Positions 1 to 9,738 of a stretch of 64,000 bases of DNA are shown in pieces (position 1 is the stretch's first letter; each line of letters starts with the position of its first letter). Made by a program: the position numbers and the translations under genes. Source of the DNA: Leptospira perolatii (GTDB taxonomy: Bacteria > Spirochaetota > Leptospiria > Leptospirales > Leptospiraceae). Under the pieces are notes generated by a model. It did no database searches, had not been told where the DNA came from, and was given only the letters and a program-made list of their open reading frames with translations. The stretch spans positions 248,001-312,000 of the forward strand of contig NZ_NPDZ01000001.1 of the NCBI RefSeq assembly GCF_002811875.1, read 5' to 3'.

Positions 1-344
1 ATTTTTTGCAGTGGATTCAAAGAGGAAAAAGGTTCCTGAAAAATGTAGGAAATCTCTTTTCCCCTCAGTTCATGCAATTTGGTAGAATCTACTTTTAATA
101 GATCGGTATTTCCGTCATACATAACTGTTCCGGAACTAGTTCGAAAAAGTCCAGCGGGGAGCAATCTGGTAAGAGAAGAAGAACAAACTGACTTTCCGCA
201 GCCGGATTCTCCAACGAGTGCTAATACTTTACCTTTTCCTAAACTAAATGAAATTTCTTCCAGAATCGGAACGTATCCGTTGGGAGTTGATAATTCCACG
301 GAAAGGTTCGATACTTCTAGGATCGGTTTTTCGAAGGAATTCAT
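1..344 (-). CDS. yejF: Peptide ABC transporter ATP-binding protein, YejF-like (partial)
   Basis: This is the N-terminal part of a nucleotide-binding subunit that would drive uptake of peptides through the two permeases encoded just upstream. The visible part, about 114 residues, has a Walker A motif (GESGCGKS) and a Q-loop segment ([10 protein letters not shown]) typical of the oligopeptide/dipeptide ATPases. The ATG at 342-344 overlaps the stop of the yejE-like permease by four bases (ATGA), so the genes are translationally coupled. The C-terminal part lies outside the window, so I cannot see whether it is a double-domain ATPase like E. coli YejF or a single-domain OppD. The symbol is inferred from the permeases. 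Confidence 0.85.
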   Translation of the reverse strand, partial: MNSFEKPILEVSNLSVELSTPNGYVPILEEISFSLGKGKVLALVGESGCGKSVCSSSLTRLLPAGLFRTSSGTVMYDGNTDLLKVDSTKLHELRGKEISYIFQEPFSSLNPLQK

Positions 345-1378
345 TCGTACACCGTCTTTTCCTTTGCGTCGAAGGAGTCTCTAATTCCTTCTCCTACAAA
401 AGAAGTGAGCAATATTGTAATCGCCAATGCTAGGGAAGGGAAAGTAATCAGCCACCAGGCGCGAAAGTTCTCTCTTCCCTGGCTGATCATTTCTCCCCAA
501 GAGGGATTTGGGGCCGGAATTCCGTAACCAAGAAAATCCAAAGCACTTAAAATACCGATGGCTCCAATCAATGTAAAAGGCAGGAAGGTAACTAAAGGAG
601 TGATCGCATTTGGAAGAATATGATCTCGCATAATCTTCCAAGAACTGGCTCCAAGAGCCCTAGCTGCATCTACAAATAGCTGGGTTTTCAGTTTATAAAA
701 TTCCCCTCTCATATAGGCGCTGATTCCGATCCAGCTGAGGGAAGCATAAGTAACTAGAAGAACTAGGAATCCCCGACCGAAAAAGGAACCCATTATTAAA
801 ATTAGGTAGAGGAACGGGATTGCAGACAAAATTTCTATGATTCTTTGAAGAACTATGTCGGTTCTTTTTCCAAAATACCCTTGGATTCCGCCAATAATTG
901 TTCCAAACAGCAATTCTACTAAAACTAAGATTAATCCGAAACTCATCGAATTTCGGTAAGCATAGAAAATTCTAGTGAATACATCCCGTCCTCTATCATC
1001 AGTGCCTAGCCAATGTTTGCGCCTAGGAGAAGAGGGAGGTGTTTCATCTTGCTCCAAGCTTTCTAAATTATCTTCATTAAATCCGTAAGGAATGGGGGGA
1101 AAAAGAATCCAATTAGTTCCACTGGAGAAATCTTCCCTTAATGCCAATCGCTTGTAATTCGGAACCGTCAGGTTGGCACCGCCAAAATCCGAATCTGTGT
1201 AAAAAAAGAAAATAGGAAACCGCCACGAACCTTGGAAGTTCACAATCCAAGGTTGGTTGCTTGCGATCAAAGGAGCAAACAATGATAAGGTGTAGCTGAA
1301 GACTAAAATCCAAAACGAAATCCAGGCTCTTCGGTTAGAGCGAAACTTCTCGAACCTTCTCTTTAAAACACTACTCAT
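341..1378 (-). CDS. yejE: Peptide/microcin C ABC transporter permease YejE
   Basis: Inner-membrane permease of a peptide importer, 345 residues. It has an N-terminal membrane helix, a long periplasmic insert containing [10 protein letters not shown] and the [15 protein letters not shown] block, then the usual helices with the EAA-type loop ([20 protein letters not shown]). The long insert and the sequence around FGGANLT are as I recall them in YejE rather than in the shorter OppC/DppC. It overlaps the upstream yejB-like gene by four bases (1375-1378) and the downstream ATPase by four (341-344), an unbroken operon. In other bacteria Yej imports microcin C and short peptides; the natural substrate here is unknown. 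Confidence 0.88.
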   Translation of the reverse strand: MSSVLKRRFEKFRSNRRAWISFWILVFSYTLSLFAPLIASNQPWIVNFQGSWRFPIFFFYTDSDFGGANLTVPNYKRLALREDFSSGTNWILFPPIPYGFNEDNLESLEQDETPPSSPRRKHWLGTDDRGRDVFTRIFYAYRNSMSFGLILVLVELLFGTIIGGIQGYFGKRTDIVLQRIIEILSAIPFLYLILIMGSFFGRGFLVLLVTYASLSWIGISAYMRGEFYKLKTQLFVDAARALGASSWKIMRDHILPNAITPLVTFLPFTLIGAIGILSALDFLGYGIPAPNPSWGEMISQGRENFRAWWLITFPSLALAITILLTSFVGEGIRDSFDAKEKTVYE

Positions 1379-2391
1379 GCTTCGAAGTTAATCCTCGGAT
1401 CAATCCAAACATAACAGAAGTCGGATAATATATTTCCGATCAATGCTAGGATACTCTGAACAAGCAAAAGTCCCATCATTAGGTCCGTGTCCCTTTCTGT
1501 AACCGCTTGAAAGCTTAGAAGCCCCATGCCATCTATATTAAAAACTAGTTCGATAATAAGGGAGCCTGCTAGTATTAAACTGATGTTCGAACCGAATCCT
1601 GTGGCAATAGGAATCAAGCTATTTCGAAATGCATGTTTGAATACTGCCTCTTTGAAAGATAAACCTTTTGAGATAGCTGTACGCACGTACTCTTTTGATA
1701 TTTGATCAAGCAAAGAGTTCTTCATCAGTAGAGTGAGTACTGCAAAAGAACCGCTAACGTAGCATAGCACCGGCAATACCATGTGATAGAGTCTGTCGAT
1801 CACTCTATCAAAAAAAGAGAATGTTTCGTAATCGTCAGAGACTTCGTGACCTAAAGGAAACCAGGAGAAAATTTCTCCTGAAGCGAACACATACAAAAGT
1901 AGCATTGCGAAAGCAAAAACCGGAATAGAATATGCGAGCAAAATGATAATACTAGTACTGGAATCGAAAGCTTCTCCACTTTTTAAAGCTTTTCCGATTC
2001 CCAAAGGGATGCAGATCAGATAAGAAAGTAGAAAACCGGAAAGTCCAAAAGTTAATGAAACCGGAATTTTTTCGAGAATCAGATCGGATACTGGTCTCGA
2101 GTGAAGTCTGGAATCACCCAGATCAAATACTACGATTTCGCTTAACCAGTACAAATAAGCGACAGGAATTGGCTTATCCAGGTGCAATCTCTTCTTTAAA
2201 AGTTCAATTTCTTCCTGGTTGATCTCTTTTGCGGAAGCGCCTTGTAAATTCGCGTAACCTCTAAGTTTCGCAATTTCTCTTTCTAAGGGCCCTCCGGGAG
2301 CGAGGTGTGAAAGTGTAAATACTAGAAAGGTAATTCCGAAGAGAGTCGGCACTACCAAGGCTAGTCTTTTCAAAAAATAATTTCCAGTCAT
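1375..2391 (-). CDS. yejB: Peptide/microcin C ABC transporter permease YejB
   Basis: First permease of the operon, 338 residues, with the N-terminal signature [19 protein letters not shown] and the APGGP motif of the OppB/DppB/YejB family. Other conserved stretches are [11 protein letters not shown], the loop [20 protein letters not shown] and the C-terminal DPRINFE ending. It should form the translocation pore with the next gene. The start at 2391 is the natural one because the family's N-terminal helix begins about six residues later. No periplasmic binding protein (YejA) lies directly upstream; the next gene is a lipocalin-like protein 114 bases away. Such a binding protein may be encoded elsewhere or beyond the window's left edge. 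Confidence 0.88.
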   Translation of the reverse strand: MTGNYFLKRLALVVPTLFGITFLVFTLSHLAPGGPLEREIAKLRGYANLQGASAKEINQEEIELLKKRLHLDKPIPVAYLYWLSEIVVFDLGDSRLHSRPVSDLILEKIPVSLTFGLSGFLLSYLICIPLGIGKALKSGEAFDSSTSIIILLAYSIPVFAFAMLLLYVFASGEIFSWFPLGHEVSDDYETFSFFDRVIDRLYHMVLPVLCYVSGSFAVLTLLMKNSLLDQISKEYVRTAISKGLSFKEAVFKHAFRNSLIPIATGFGSNISLILAGSLIIELVFNIDGMGLLSFQAVTERDTDLMMGLLLVQSILALIGNILSDFCYVWIDPRINFEA

Positions 2392-2505
2392 TCCGAGTGC
2401 CTAAATTGTAACAGTCGTGAATCGACCGAAGAACAATTTCTCAGAGAGTAACTGAAGAATAAAGAGTTTTTCCAAGGACCCTAAGTAGTTAGGAATGAAA
2501 GATTT

Positions 2506-3600
2506 TTACCGTAATTCCAAGTATCCGCTTCCACGCACTGGCTTCCCTTCCTTTTCACCTTCTACCGAGATCGCGCCTTCCCAATAAATGATTCCAGTGG
2601 TTGGCCGAGCGTCAAATTCTTGCGCTTCAAATTTGGGCTGGATCCGTAAGTCAAATTTCTCTGATTTTAGATTCCATTCTGTCCAGTAGTTGCGGCCAGA
2701 AACCGAACTAGTCCATTTTTTTCCGGCTCGAGTAAATGCCAGCTCTCCTTCCTTTTCGAAGTGAACTTGCTCTTTATCTTGGCGAAAGGTCCCGAAAGTT
2801 TCAGATTCTGCGTTTAGCTGAGAGCGAAAATTAAAGGCCATGATATCAGAGCCGTCCTCCAACTGAATGCAAACCCAATCCCAAGAATTGGAATTCGCAA
2901 ATAAGTTGATCGAGCTAGACTCCTTCTCGTGCGCGCTCCATTCGTGATCCATCCAACTCGTTCCGGAAGCTATTTCGTGTGACTGTCCTTCTAAAACCAG
3001 TTTTCCATTGGTTTTCATTCTAGGAATACTGTAGTAGTAAGTATAGATTTCGGGAAAGCGTCTGCTTTTCGTCGATTTTCCATGATTTCCATGAATCAGA
3101 ATTTGTCCCGGCTCGTAAGATAGATTCAGTTCTAGACTGAGCCCTGGAGAGTTTCTAGGATAGGCGCGAAGTTGCAATTCTGTAGGACCTCTGATATCCA
3201 TTCGAAAATCGCCACTCCATAGCGAATTTTCTTTTACGCCGGCTAGATTGCCCAGCTCCCTTTCTAAAGCTTGGGCACTATAGTGCTTTTTGTTCGCAAT
3301 ATCGGAAATTGCAAAATGGACAGGGTAAACCGCTACAGAAGATCCGACAAATGCGCGAAAAAAACTCAGCTCATAGCCGAGCTGTTTGCCCGATTTGCTA
3401 GTAAGATTTCCAACAAAATAGCACCATTCCACTTTGTAGCCCGAATGAAAGAGATGATCCTTCGGAAACTGAAACTGAGAGCGAGAGTTTACGGATTTGG
3501 TCTCGCTCGGGATTAGAATGATTGCAAAAAGGAGGAAGCTAAAGATTTTCAGACTGACGCTGAACTTGTATCTATAATTTATTCTAGGCAAAAAGTACAT
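2506..3600 (-). CDS. Lipocalin-like secreted protein (CrtC/AttH family)
   Basis: A 364-residue protein with an N-terminal hydrophobic export segment (about residues 15-33) and then a beta-rich body. The stretch FPKDHLFHSGYKVEWCYFVGNL resembles the start of the CrtC/AttH fold (two lipocalin-like barrels, as in carotenoid 1,2-hydratase relatives); SGTSWMDHEWS in the middle is another typical block. No carotenoid genes are nearby, so carotenoid hydration should not be assumed; AttH-like proteins are more often exported proteins of unknown role next to transporters. It is divergent from the following membrane protein with only 12 bases between starts, so each promoter must lie inside the other gene's 5' end. 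Confidence 0.75.
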   Translation of the reverse strand: MYFLPRINYRYKFSVSLKIFSFLLFAIILIPSETKSVNSRSQFQFPKDHLFHSGYKVEWCYFVGNLTSKSGKQLGYELSFFRAFVGSSVAVYPVHFAISDIANKKHYSAQALERELGNLAGVKENSLWSGDFRMDIRGPTELQLRAYPRNSPGLSLELNLSYEPGQILIHGNHGKSTKSRRFPEIYTYYYSIPRMKTNGKLVLEGQSHEIASGTSWMDHEWSAHEKESSSINLFANSNSWDWVCIQLEDGSDIMAFNFRSQLNAESETFGTFRQDKEQVHFEKEGELAFTRAGKKWTSSVSGRNYWTEWNLKSEKFDLRIQPKFEAQEFDARPTTGIIYWEGAISVEGEKEGKPVRGSGYLELR

Positions 3601-3612
3601 CTTTACATCCGT

Positions 3613-5481
3613 ATGGAAAAATTCCGGGTTTCTCGAAGCATCTATTTGATTTTAGGAGCTCTGTTAATAGCACAAGGAGTTTTCTTGTCCACTGTTTGGT
3701 GGAATCTCGTGGAAAAGTTCCGAGAATACTGTCCAAACAAAGAATTTTTGACTTGGGATCCAGATTTACGATGGATCGTTACTTTAAACCTTGCGGATTC
3801 TATCAGAAGAATCGATGTTCTCGAGATTCTTAGAATTATCTTCGATTCACCTACCTGGCCGGTATTTCGAAACGTACTGGAAGTTCCATTTGTTTATTTT
3901 TTCGGTACCAGTGGACAGGTGCCTGGTTACATTACTTCAGGAATCTTTTTGATCCAGCTTCTACTCCTTCCAGTCTGCATCTTTTGTCTGGTTGATGGGA
4001 AAAGAAATATTAAGTTTATATTAAGTGTTTTCCTATATCCTGTCGTATGGGGAAGTTTGCTGCAGAATCCGGGATTCATGCTATACACTTTTACCGGAAT
4101 GTTGGAGGTCCAGGGAGCACTTCTTTACCTGCTTTCCCTTACTTTCTTTTTGCTTTGGCAGGGGAGAACAACTGTTTCGAAAAGAGTAGTTTGGCTCGGA
4201 GCTATTTCTTCTTTTCTATTATTTCAGACGAAATATCCTTATGGCTATTTGTTTCTGATAACTTCGCTCAGTTTAATCCTGCTAGAATCTTCAAAGGAAA
4301 CTATTTTAGAATTATTTAAAAAGTGGATTCAGTTTTTAAACCGATCTCCTTTGTATTTCAAGGTGCTCTTTCTTTTAGCAATTTTTTCCTTTCTTGCTTC
4401 TTTTCTTCTACCGCTAAAAGGGAAAGGACCTGGATTGTTGCGATATGTTTCCTGTTGGATGTTATTTGCAGTATTTATAATATTCTTTAAAGCGAAAAAG
4501 GATGAAATCGTGTACCAAAAGCTTTCAGAGTTCTGGAAATTCTGGATAGCACCGGTCGTATTTTGGGTACTCCTTCATCCGGATCGCTTCCTAAGTTCTC
4601 AAAGCACAATCTCTCATGTGCAGTCCGAAGGAATCGGATATGGTGTCGGTAGAGAATCAGGATTCATATTCTATACGGTTTATATCAAAGAATTCTTGAA
4701 TAATTCCCATTACAATGCAATGGCTGCTTTTTTGATCTTTGCAATTTGGATTTTCGGGATCGTTGAGCTTTTGTTCAGGAGAATTCGCGGAGAGGAAATT
4801 TCGCAAGGGCAGAGGATCTTATTTCTGTGTGGGGCATCCTACACGATTCTCACTGTATTTACTCCGAATCACCAAGTTAGGCATGTGTATCATTTGTACC
4901 CTAGTCTTCTAGTTGGGATAGGTTTGGTACTTTGGCGAGGGGTGCATGGTTTTTCTCAAAGGAAAATTGTAGTACCTATTACATCTCTTTTGTTTGTAGG
5001 CCTTCTAAGCACTACTGCAGGTTATTTCCTTTGGAATCGCAATTCAGTTTGGAGCCGGACCAATCTCTGTTTTTCGGGAGTAGCAAAAGAAGTGTACGAA
5101 TTCCCAAATAAGGCTGAGCGAAAACTGAGACAAATCACTGTTCCGGGTAGGATGTATGTCTTTTGGAATCTTCTCCCCGACCATTCCTACAATAAACCGG
5201 ATTTAGATTTGGCAGCCTATCGCGCGGGCTATGAAAATAAGGCCCTCATTCAGGAAAAACGGAAGTCGGACCGGATCAACTGGGAGCAAAGTGTAGGATC
5301 TCCAATGCCTTGGATCCTGGCCGCACTCAACTGCCAGGAAATCGAGAGCAGAATTTGCATTCCGGAGGAAAAGGAAAATTGCCACAGAGAATTGGCAAAG
5401 GGATTGCGACTGATAGAATTCAAAAATGGTTGTATCGGAATTTGGGAATCTCCGTTTTATTCCACACCTAAAAATCAGTAA
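3613..5481 (+). CDS. Polytopic membrane protein of unknown function
   Basis: 622 residues. A signal-anchor helix at about 8-30 is followed by a soluble loop with WDPDLRW and then at least eight hydrophobic helices between about 100 and 490, ending in a soluble C-terminal domain of about 130 residues with several cysteines. The layout, with acidic residues in the first large loop, recalls GT-C glycosyltransferases (dolichyl-phosphate-mannose type), but I do not see a convincing catalytic signature and do not assign one. It is followed 20 bases later by an acyltransferase gene on the same strand, so a role in envelope glycolipid building is possible but only inferred. No clear Shine-Dalgarno precedes the ATG. 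Confidence 0.7.
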   Translation: MEKFRVSRSIYLILGALLIAQGVFLSTVWWNLVEKFREYCPNKEFLTWDPDLRWIVTLNLADSIRRIDVLEILRIIFDSPTWPVFRNVLEVPFVYFFGTSGQVPGYITSGIFLIQLLLLPVCIFCLVDGKRNIKFILSVFLYPVVWGSLLQNPGFMLYTFTGMLEVQGALLYLLSLTFFLLWQGRTTVSKRVVWLGAISSFLLFQTKYPYGYLFLITSLSLILLESSKETILELFKKWIQFLNRSPLYFKVLFLLAIFSFLASFLLPLKGKGPGLLRYVSCWMLFAVFIIFFKAKKDEIVYQKLSEFWKFWIAPVVFWVLLHPDRFLSSQSTISHVQSEGIGYGVGRESGFIFYTVYIKEFLNNSHYNAMAAFLIFAIWIFGIVELLFRRIRGEEISQGQRILFLCGASYTILTVFTPNHQVRHVYHLYPSLLVGIGLVLWRGVHGFSQRKIVVPITSLLFVGLLSTTAGYFLWNRNSVWSRTNLCFSGVAKEVYEFPNKAERKLRQITVPGRMYVFWNLLPDHSYNKPDLDLAAYRAGYENKALIQEKRKSDRINWEQSVGSPMPWILAALNCQEIESRICIPEEKENCHRELAKGLRLIEFKNGCIGIWESPFYSTPKNQ

Positions 5482-5501
5482 ATTCTTGTTGTTCGCCTGG
5501 A

Positions 5502-6506
5502 ATGGGTCGTTCGAATAGCAGTATGTCCAATCCGAAGCCGAGAAGTGAACGAAAGAAAGTGCGAAAGTTCCTCCAATACGTGCTTTCTAGAATCATAGTA
5601 GGGTTTTTATCTTTTTTTCCGTACAAACTTAGAGGTAAGATTCTGTTCGGGATCGTTCTTCTTTTGGGAAAATTGACCGGTTCTGTAAAAAACAGAATTG
5701 AAAAGCATATCAAGCAATCTTTTCCAGAAAAACCAGATGCAGAAGTACAAAGATTAATTCGGCACAATATAAAAAATCTTTCTCACATGGCCAATGAGTT
5801 CTGCGAGGAACCATCCATGGACGACAAGTACATATCCGACTGGATTGTGAGATTGCCAGACATAGAAACACACAAGAGGCTTCTAAATAAAGGCGGAATC
5901 CTTGTTTTAGGTCACCTAGGTAACTGGGAAACGATGGGCGTTTCCATTATGAGATCCTGCGATAACGAATTATACGTATTCTCCAAACGCCAGAGTAATC
6001 CTTGGTCGAACGCATGGATTGAAAGGACAAGAGCTTCGCAAAGAATCAAACTGATTTATACGGACGAAAGCCCTAGAAAAGCGATTGGTCTTTTAAAACA
6101 AGGAAAGCTCGTCGCATTTATTTCGGATCAAGATGCTGGAAAAAGTGGATTGTTTTTTCCGTTCTTAGGTAGATTCGCATCTACCTTCTTGGGGCCCGCA
6201 ATGTTTTCTAGAATGATCAACGTTCCTGTGATTTTTGCGAGTGGTTGGTATGATGATGACGGGAAATTGTATTTTTATCTCGAAGAATTCGATCGTCCGG
6301 AATTCGATCCAAAACCAGATCCGGAAAAATGGGAAAGAGAGTTTACTTATCGCTGGGTAAAAAGATTGGAAAAGGAAGTCTTGAGTCACCCAGCCGACTA
6401 TTTTTGGTTACACCGTCGCTGGCACACAAAACCTGAAAACGAATCTGAGCTTAAATCCTATTGGGAATCCTTCGAAAAGGAAAAAAGATCTATTACGAAA
6501 TCGTAA
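5502..6506 (+). CDS. LpxL/HtrB-like lipid A or lysophospholipid acyltransferase
   Basis: 334-residue acyltransferase of the LpxL/LpxM (HtrB) family, which transfers a fatty-acyl chain from acyl-ACP to a lipid A precursor or related glycolipid at the inner membrane. The catalytic H-X4-E motif is seen as HLGNWE; downstream blocks SDQDAGKSGLFFPFLGR and the C-terminal HRRWHTKP are also family hallmarks. An N-terminal hydrophobic stretch at about 27-57 anchors it. The start ATG at 5502 is supported by family length (about 300-330). The stop codon lies inside a long inverted repeat that probably terminates transcription. Substrate specificity cannot be read from the sequence. Confidence 0.87.
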   Translation: MGRSNSSMSNPKPRSERKKVRKFLQYVLSRIIVGFLSFFPYKLRGKILFGIVLLLGKLTGSVKNRIEKHIKQSFPEKPDAEVQRLIRHNIKNLSHMANEFCEEPSMDDKYISDWIVRLPDIETHKRLLNKGGILVLGHLGNWETMGVSIMRSCDNELYVFSKRQSNPWSNAWIERTRASQRIKLIYTDESPRKAIGLLKQGKLVAFISDQDAGKSGLFFPFLGRFASTFLGPAMFSRMINVPVIFASGWYDDDGKLYFYLEEFDRPEFDPKPDPEKWEREFTYRWVKRLEKEVLSHPADYFWLHRRWHTKPENESELKSYWESFEKEKRSITKS

Positions 6507-6515
6507 TAGATCTTT
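6484..6515. terminator. Bidirectional intrinsic terminator
   Basis: A perfect 15-base inverted repeat (arms 6484-6498 and 6501-6515, two-base centre), A-rich on the left and ending TTT on the right, sits exactly between the convergent acyltransferase and sulfatase-family genes and overlaps the acyltransferase stop codon at 6504-6506. Its symmetry lets it act on both strands. The stem is A+T-rich with no long T-run after it, so efficiency is uncertain. Confidence 0.75.
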
Positions 6516-6520
6516 AATAG

Positions 6521-8530
6521 CTATCTAATCTTATTCATAGAAGTGTTATTTAGCGGCAGTTGAGGTTCTTTCGGATTCGATGAGTCTGTCGTAGCAGAAG
6601 CACGTAAAGAAGTCCCGAGCACTTCTGCAGAACTCATCTGCAAATTTGCAGAAGAAAGCAAATCTACACATACCTGGCAATTTTCCAATTCGGATCTATA
6701 TCTCTTCTTCTCAGAATCATTCAAAAAAGTCCATAGATCGTTTAGTTCGTTCGGATCCTTGGAAAGATCGAAAAGCTGCTCCTTTGGAGGCACGGTGTTT
6801 ACGTTCATCAGATAGTGAAGATTTCCTTTCAGATAACTCAAACCCACTTTATAGAGAGATATCTCGTTATTGTTCGTAACGATAATCTTTCTCTGATTAT
6901 CCAATTCTCTCAAAAGGGACTTTCCCTCTAACTTTGAGGAATAACCGCGAATATCAGGTCGGTTTTCCAAATGTAAAATATCAAGAACTGTGGGAATCAA
7001 GTCAGTATTTGCCACAATTCGCTTTGTATTCCTTCGAAAAGCAGAGTTGCCAATTCGCTCGCGCATACTCGGAGGAAAGTAGAATATCATAGGAATCGCA
7101 ATCGTTTCCACATAGTTACTATCTATATGACCCAGATAATTGTGCTCGAATAGTGATTCTCCGTGATCGGAAGTAAAAATGACTAGAGTATTCTTAAACA
7201 CACCTTCTGAATCTAGAAACAAGAATACTTCCTGCAATAGAGAATCAAAATAGTGGACAGAATTATCATATTGATCTAAGACTCCGTCTACTGCGTAGGT
7301 CTCTGATCCTTTCGGTACATAGTAGGGAAAGTGATTGGTATTAAAATGAAGAACTCCCGCAAAACGGCGACCGGAGTTTCGAACAGATTTTATGTAGTTC
7401 TTAAAGGTTTGGATCGTTTCCCTGTCATCTACTCCGATATCGTTAAAAGAATTTAAACCGCTAGTTTCCTTGGCCCAGAGCTTATCTATTCCGGAGTTTT
7501 TAAAGAAGCCTTCAAAATTATTCCACGTAAGACTATGGCTCGAAATGTAAAAAGTTGAGAAGTTTGCAACTTTCGCATATTCCCAAAACAGCGGAAAACT
7601 GTGGGTCATCGATATGGATTGAGCGGGAGACACTCCCGAGACAATACTTGGAAAAGATAAAAGAGTAGAGCTTGAGTTTGAATAAGCTCGTTCAAATACA
7701 AATACAGAATTGGGATCAGCTTCCCGGATCATTCTGTTTAGATTCGGAGTGGTGTCTCTAGAATATCCATACAGGTTCATGCTCTTCTTTCGTAGACTTT
7801 CTGCGACAACGAAAAGAATATTAAAATCTTGTTGGGAAGCAATTGCGTTTAGGTTCGGTTTGTTTCTAGATTGCAAACCAGCCGAACCTAAGCGATCTCC
7901 GGTCAGCTTATTATAAAGATTTCTCCAAGTAAAAGCGATTGTGTTCGTGTCCGATACATACACCTGATCGTTAAATCTGGTGTTATTGTGCAGAAAGGCA
8001 GTCAAACCGACTAACAAAACTAATGCGAAAGCCTTATAAACCGTATAGAACTGGGAAGCTCTATTCTCAATCGAAGTAGCTTTCCAGAGCGAGTAGCAAA
8101 ATACACTTCCAATCGCGGCTGTGATCAGAACCGATTTAAAAGACAGTGCGCCTAGGAAAATCGTCCAGCTGTTGAACGGTTCGTTAAAGAGAAACGAAAA
8201 TACAAAGAAATTAGGCATTATGCCCGTATAGCTAAAATATCCATAAGAACCGACGATGACTGACGTATAAAATGCCGTCGCCAAACCAAGGGATACTCGA
8301 TAAGGAATCGGACTCTCCTGCGTGTACAGCCTGCGAAGTCCGATTAGAACCATAGAATAGAGCAGCACGGAATATACCAATGAAAGTGAGTAGAATACCC
8401 ACTGTAATCTTTTATATTCTTCTAATGTATTTAAGCGAAATAGGATGTCGCTGATCAATATTATTAAGGGAACTACCGCGACAAAGAACTTCTGGTATCT
8501 TGTTCTATACTCTAGCTCGATGTATTTCAT
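6521..8530 (-). CDS. Sulfatase-fold membrane phosphotransferase (LtaS/EptA-like)
   Basis: 669 residues: five N-terminal membrane helices within about residues 1-180, then a large periplasmic sulfatase/alkaline-phosphatase-fold domain. Metal-binding and catalytic positions are visible: E244 in VVAESLR, the nucleophile region SSSTLLSFPS (about 287-295), H400 in HFNTNHFP and D455-H456 in FTSDHGE. This is the layout of phosphoethanolamine transferases and lipoteichoic acid synthases, which move phospholipid head groups onto envelope glycans or lipid A; Leptospira lacks teichoic acids, so modification of lipid A or another surface glycolipid is the better guess. The neighbouring convergent acyltransferase is consistent with that. 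Substrate unknown. Confidence 0.8.
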   Translation of the reverse strand: MKYIELEYRTRYQKFFVAVVPLIILISDILFRLNTLEEYKRLQWVFYSLSLVYSVLLYSMVLIGLRRLYTQESPIPYRVSLGLATAFYTSVIVGSYGYFSYTGIMPNFFVFSFLFNEPFNSWTIFLGALSFKSVLITAAIGSVFCYSLWKATSIENRASQFYTVYKAFALVLLVGLTAFLHNNTRFNDQVYVSDTNTIAFTWRNLYNKLTGDRLGSAGLQSRNKPNLNAIASQQDFNILFVVAESLRKKSMNLYGYSRDTTPNLNRMIREADPNSVFVFERAYSNSSSTLLSFPSIVSGVSPAQSISMTHSFPLFWEYAKVANFSTFYISSHSLTWNNFEGFFKNSGIDKLWAKETSGLNSFNDIGVDDRETIQTFKNYIKSVRNSGRRFAGVLHFNTNHFPYYVPKGSETYAVDGVLDQYDNSVHYFDSLLQEVFLFLDSEGVFKNTLVIFTSDHGESLFEHNYLGHIDSNYVETIAIPMIFYFPPSMRERIGNSAFRRNTKRIVANTDLIPTVLDILHLENRPDIRGYSSKLEGKSLLRELDNQRKIIVTNNNEISLYKVGLSYLKGNLHYLMNVNTVPPKEQLFDLSKDPNELNDLWTFLNDSEKKRYRSELENCQVCVDLLSSANLQMSSAEVLGTSLRASATTDSSNPKEPQLPLNNTSMNKIR

Positions 8531-9006
8531 TTGAGTTTTTGATCCAGATTCTTAGACAACATGCCCTGAGTCAATTACATCGAATTATAAAGTAGTTTCA
8601 AAAAAAATGATAAACGAAATCAGAAAACAAGATCTTAAATCGACTATTTTATGTTAGAACTTGGTCGGAGTTTTGAACGACGTTTTTCAATTTCTTCTTT
8701 GAGCTCTTAGGCTCCGGTCGTGTGAAACAGTTAGTTGCTTTTGATGCGAATCAAGACATCGAAAATATGAACGGACAAAACGGCATGTAAGTCGAAAAAG
8801 AGTGTAGTACCTCCATGCATTAAAGAGACATAACTTACTTCGCAATTTTGAATTCTATCCAAAATTTATCTGTTCCGTCGTTGATAATCTCTAATCTTGG
8901 AAGTAGACGGACGACTATACTTTACAAAAAATCCACTATATAGAACTTTGGTACATTATATTGGTCTAAAGGTACCTAGAATCCTGGAAATTAGAGGTTC
9001 GAAACC
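8531..9006. other. 475-base intergenic region upstream of the sulfur operon
   Basis: No convincing gene. The region separates the divergent sulfatase-family gene and cysH and must carry both promoters. A TATAAT hexamer reads on the minus strand at 8589-8584 and could be the -10 element for the sulfatase gene, without a good -35. On the plus side an A+T-rich stretch at 8935-8960 and a repeated GGTAC (about 8950 and 8971) precede the Shine-Dalgarno-like AGAGG of cysH. I see no match to S-box, T-box or other riboswitches known to control sulfur genes. Confidence 0.5.
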
Positions 9007-9738
9007 ATGAAACCGGCGGAATTAGAAGAAAAAATAAAGGGACTTACTTTAGAGGAGTCCTTGGCACTGATAGATAAAGAATTCCCAGGTACTGCCGCGT
9101 TCTCAACTAGTTTCGGGTTAGAAGACCAAGTAATTACTCACGCGATTTATTCCCAAAACTTAGGAATTCGAATTTTCACCCTAGACACCGGAAGGCTCTT
9201 TAATGAAACGTATGAGCTTCATAAGCGCACCAATGGGATGTATGGGAAGAAAATAGAAACCTATTATCCCGAACGAGAGCAGGTCGAAAAACTTGTGAAC
9301 GAAAAGGGACCCGATTCATTTTACGATTCGGTAGACAATCGCAAAGAATGCTGTCATATTCGAAAGGTAGTCCCACTGAATCGCGCGCTAAAAGGTGTGG
9401 AGCTTTGGATCACAGGAATCCGAAGTGAACAGTCTGGAGAAAGGGGAAGCCTGCCAAAGGTAGAATTAGATGAAAGCAGGAACATTCTAAAGTTCCATCC
9501 GATTCTGGATTGGACTTGGGAAGAGACCAAGGCCTATATCGCCGCAAATAGCATTCCTTACAATCCATTGCATGATAAGGGCTTCCCAAGCATAGGCTGC
9601 TCTCCTTGCACAAGAGCAATTTCGCCCGGAGAAGACTTCCGAGCCGGCAGATGGTGGTGGGAAAATGAATCTGCCAAAGAGTGCGGATTGCACTGGGTAG
9701 ATGGAAAATTAGTACGCAAGAAAGGATCGCAAGCATGA
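9007..9738 (+). CDS. cysH: Assimilatory adenylyl-sulfate (APS) reductase, CysH family
   Basis: 243-residue enzyme that reduces activated sulfate to sulfite with electrons from thioredoxin. It has the PP-loop-like nucleotide site (FSTSFGLEDQ) and the two cysteine pairs C115-C116 and C198/C201 that ligate a [4Fe-4S] cluster, plus the catalytic C226 in the C-terminal ECGLH motif. The cluster cysteines mark the APS-using (plant/Bacillus-type) form rather than the cluster-free PAPS reductase of E. coli. That agrees with the lack of an APS kinase (CysC) gene in the operon. The stop overlaps the cysD start (ATGA), so it heads a tightly coupled operon. A Shine-Dalgarno AGAGG precedes the ATG. Confidence 0.93.
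   Translation: MKPAELEEKIKGLTLEESLALIDKEFPGTAAFSTSFGLEDQVITHAIYSQNLGIRIFTLDTGRLFNETYELHKRTNGMYGKKIETYYPEREQVEKLVNEKGPDSFYDSVDNRKECCHIRKVVPLNRALKGVELWITGIRSEQSGERGSLPKVELDESRNILKFHPILDWTWEETKAYIAANSIPYNPLHDKGFPSIGCSPCTRAISPGEDFRAGRWWWENESAKECGLHWVDGKLVRKKGSQA

Noticed and set aside
8531..9006. A sulfur-responsive riboswitch (S-box or T-box) before cysH
   Set aside because: None of the conserved cores could be found on the plus strand, and the region lacks a strong terminator hairpin.
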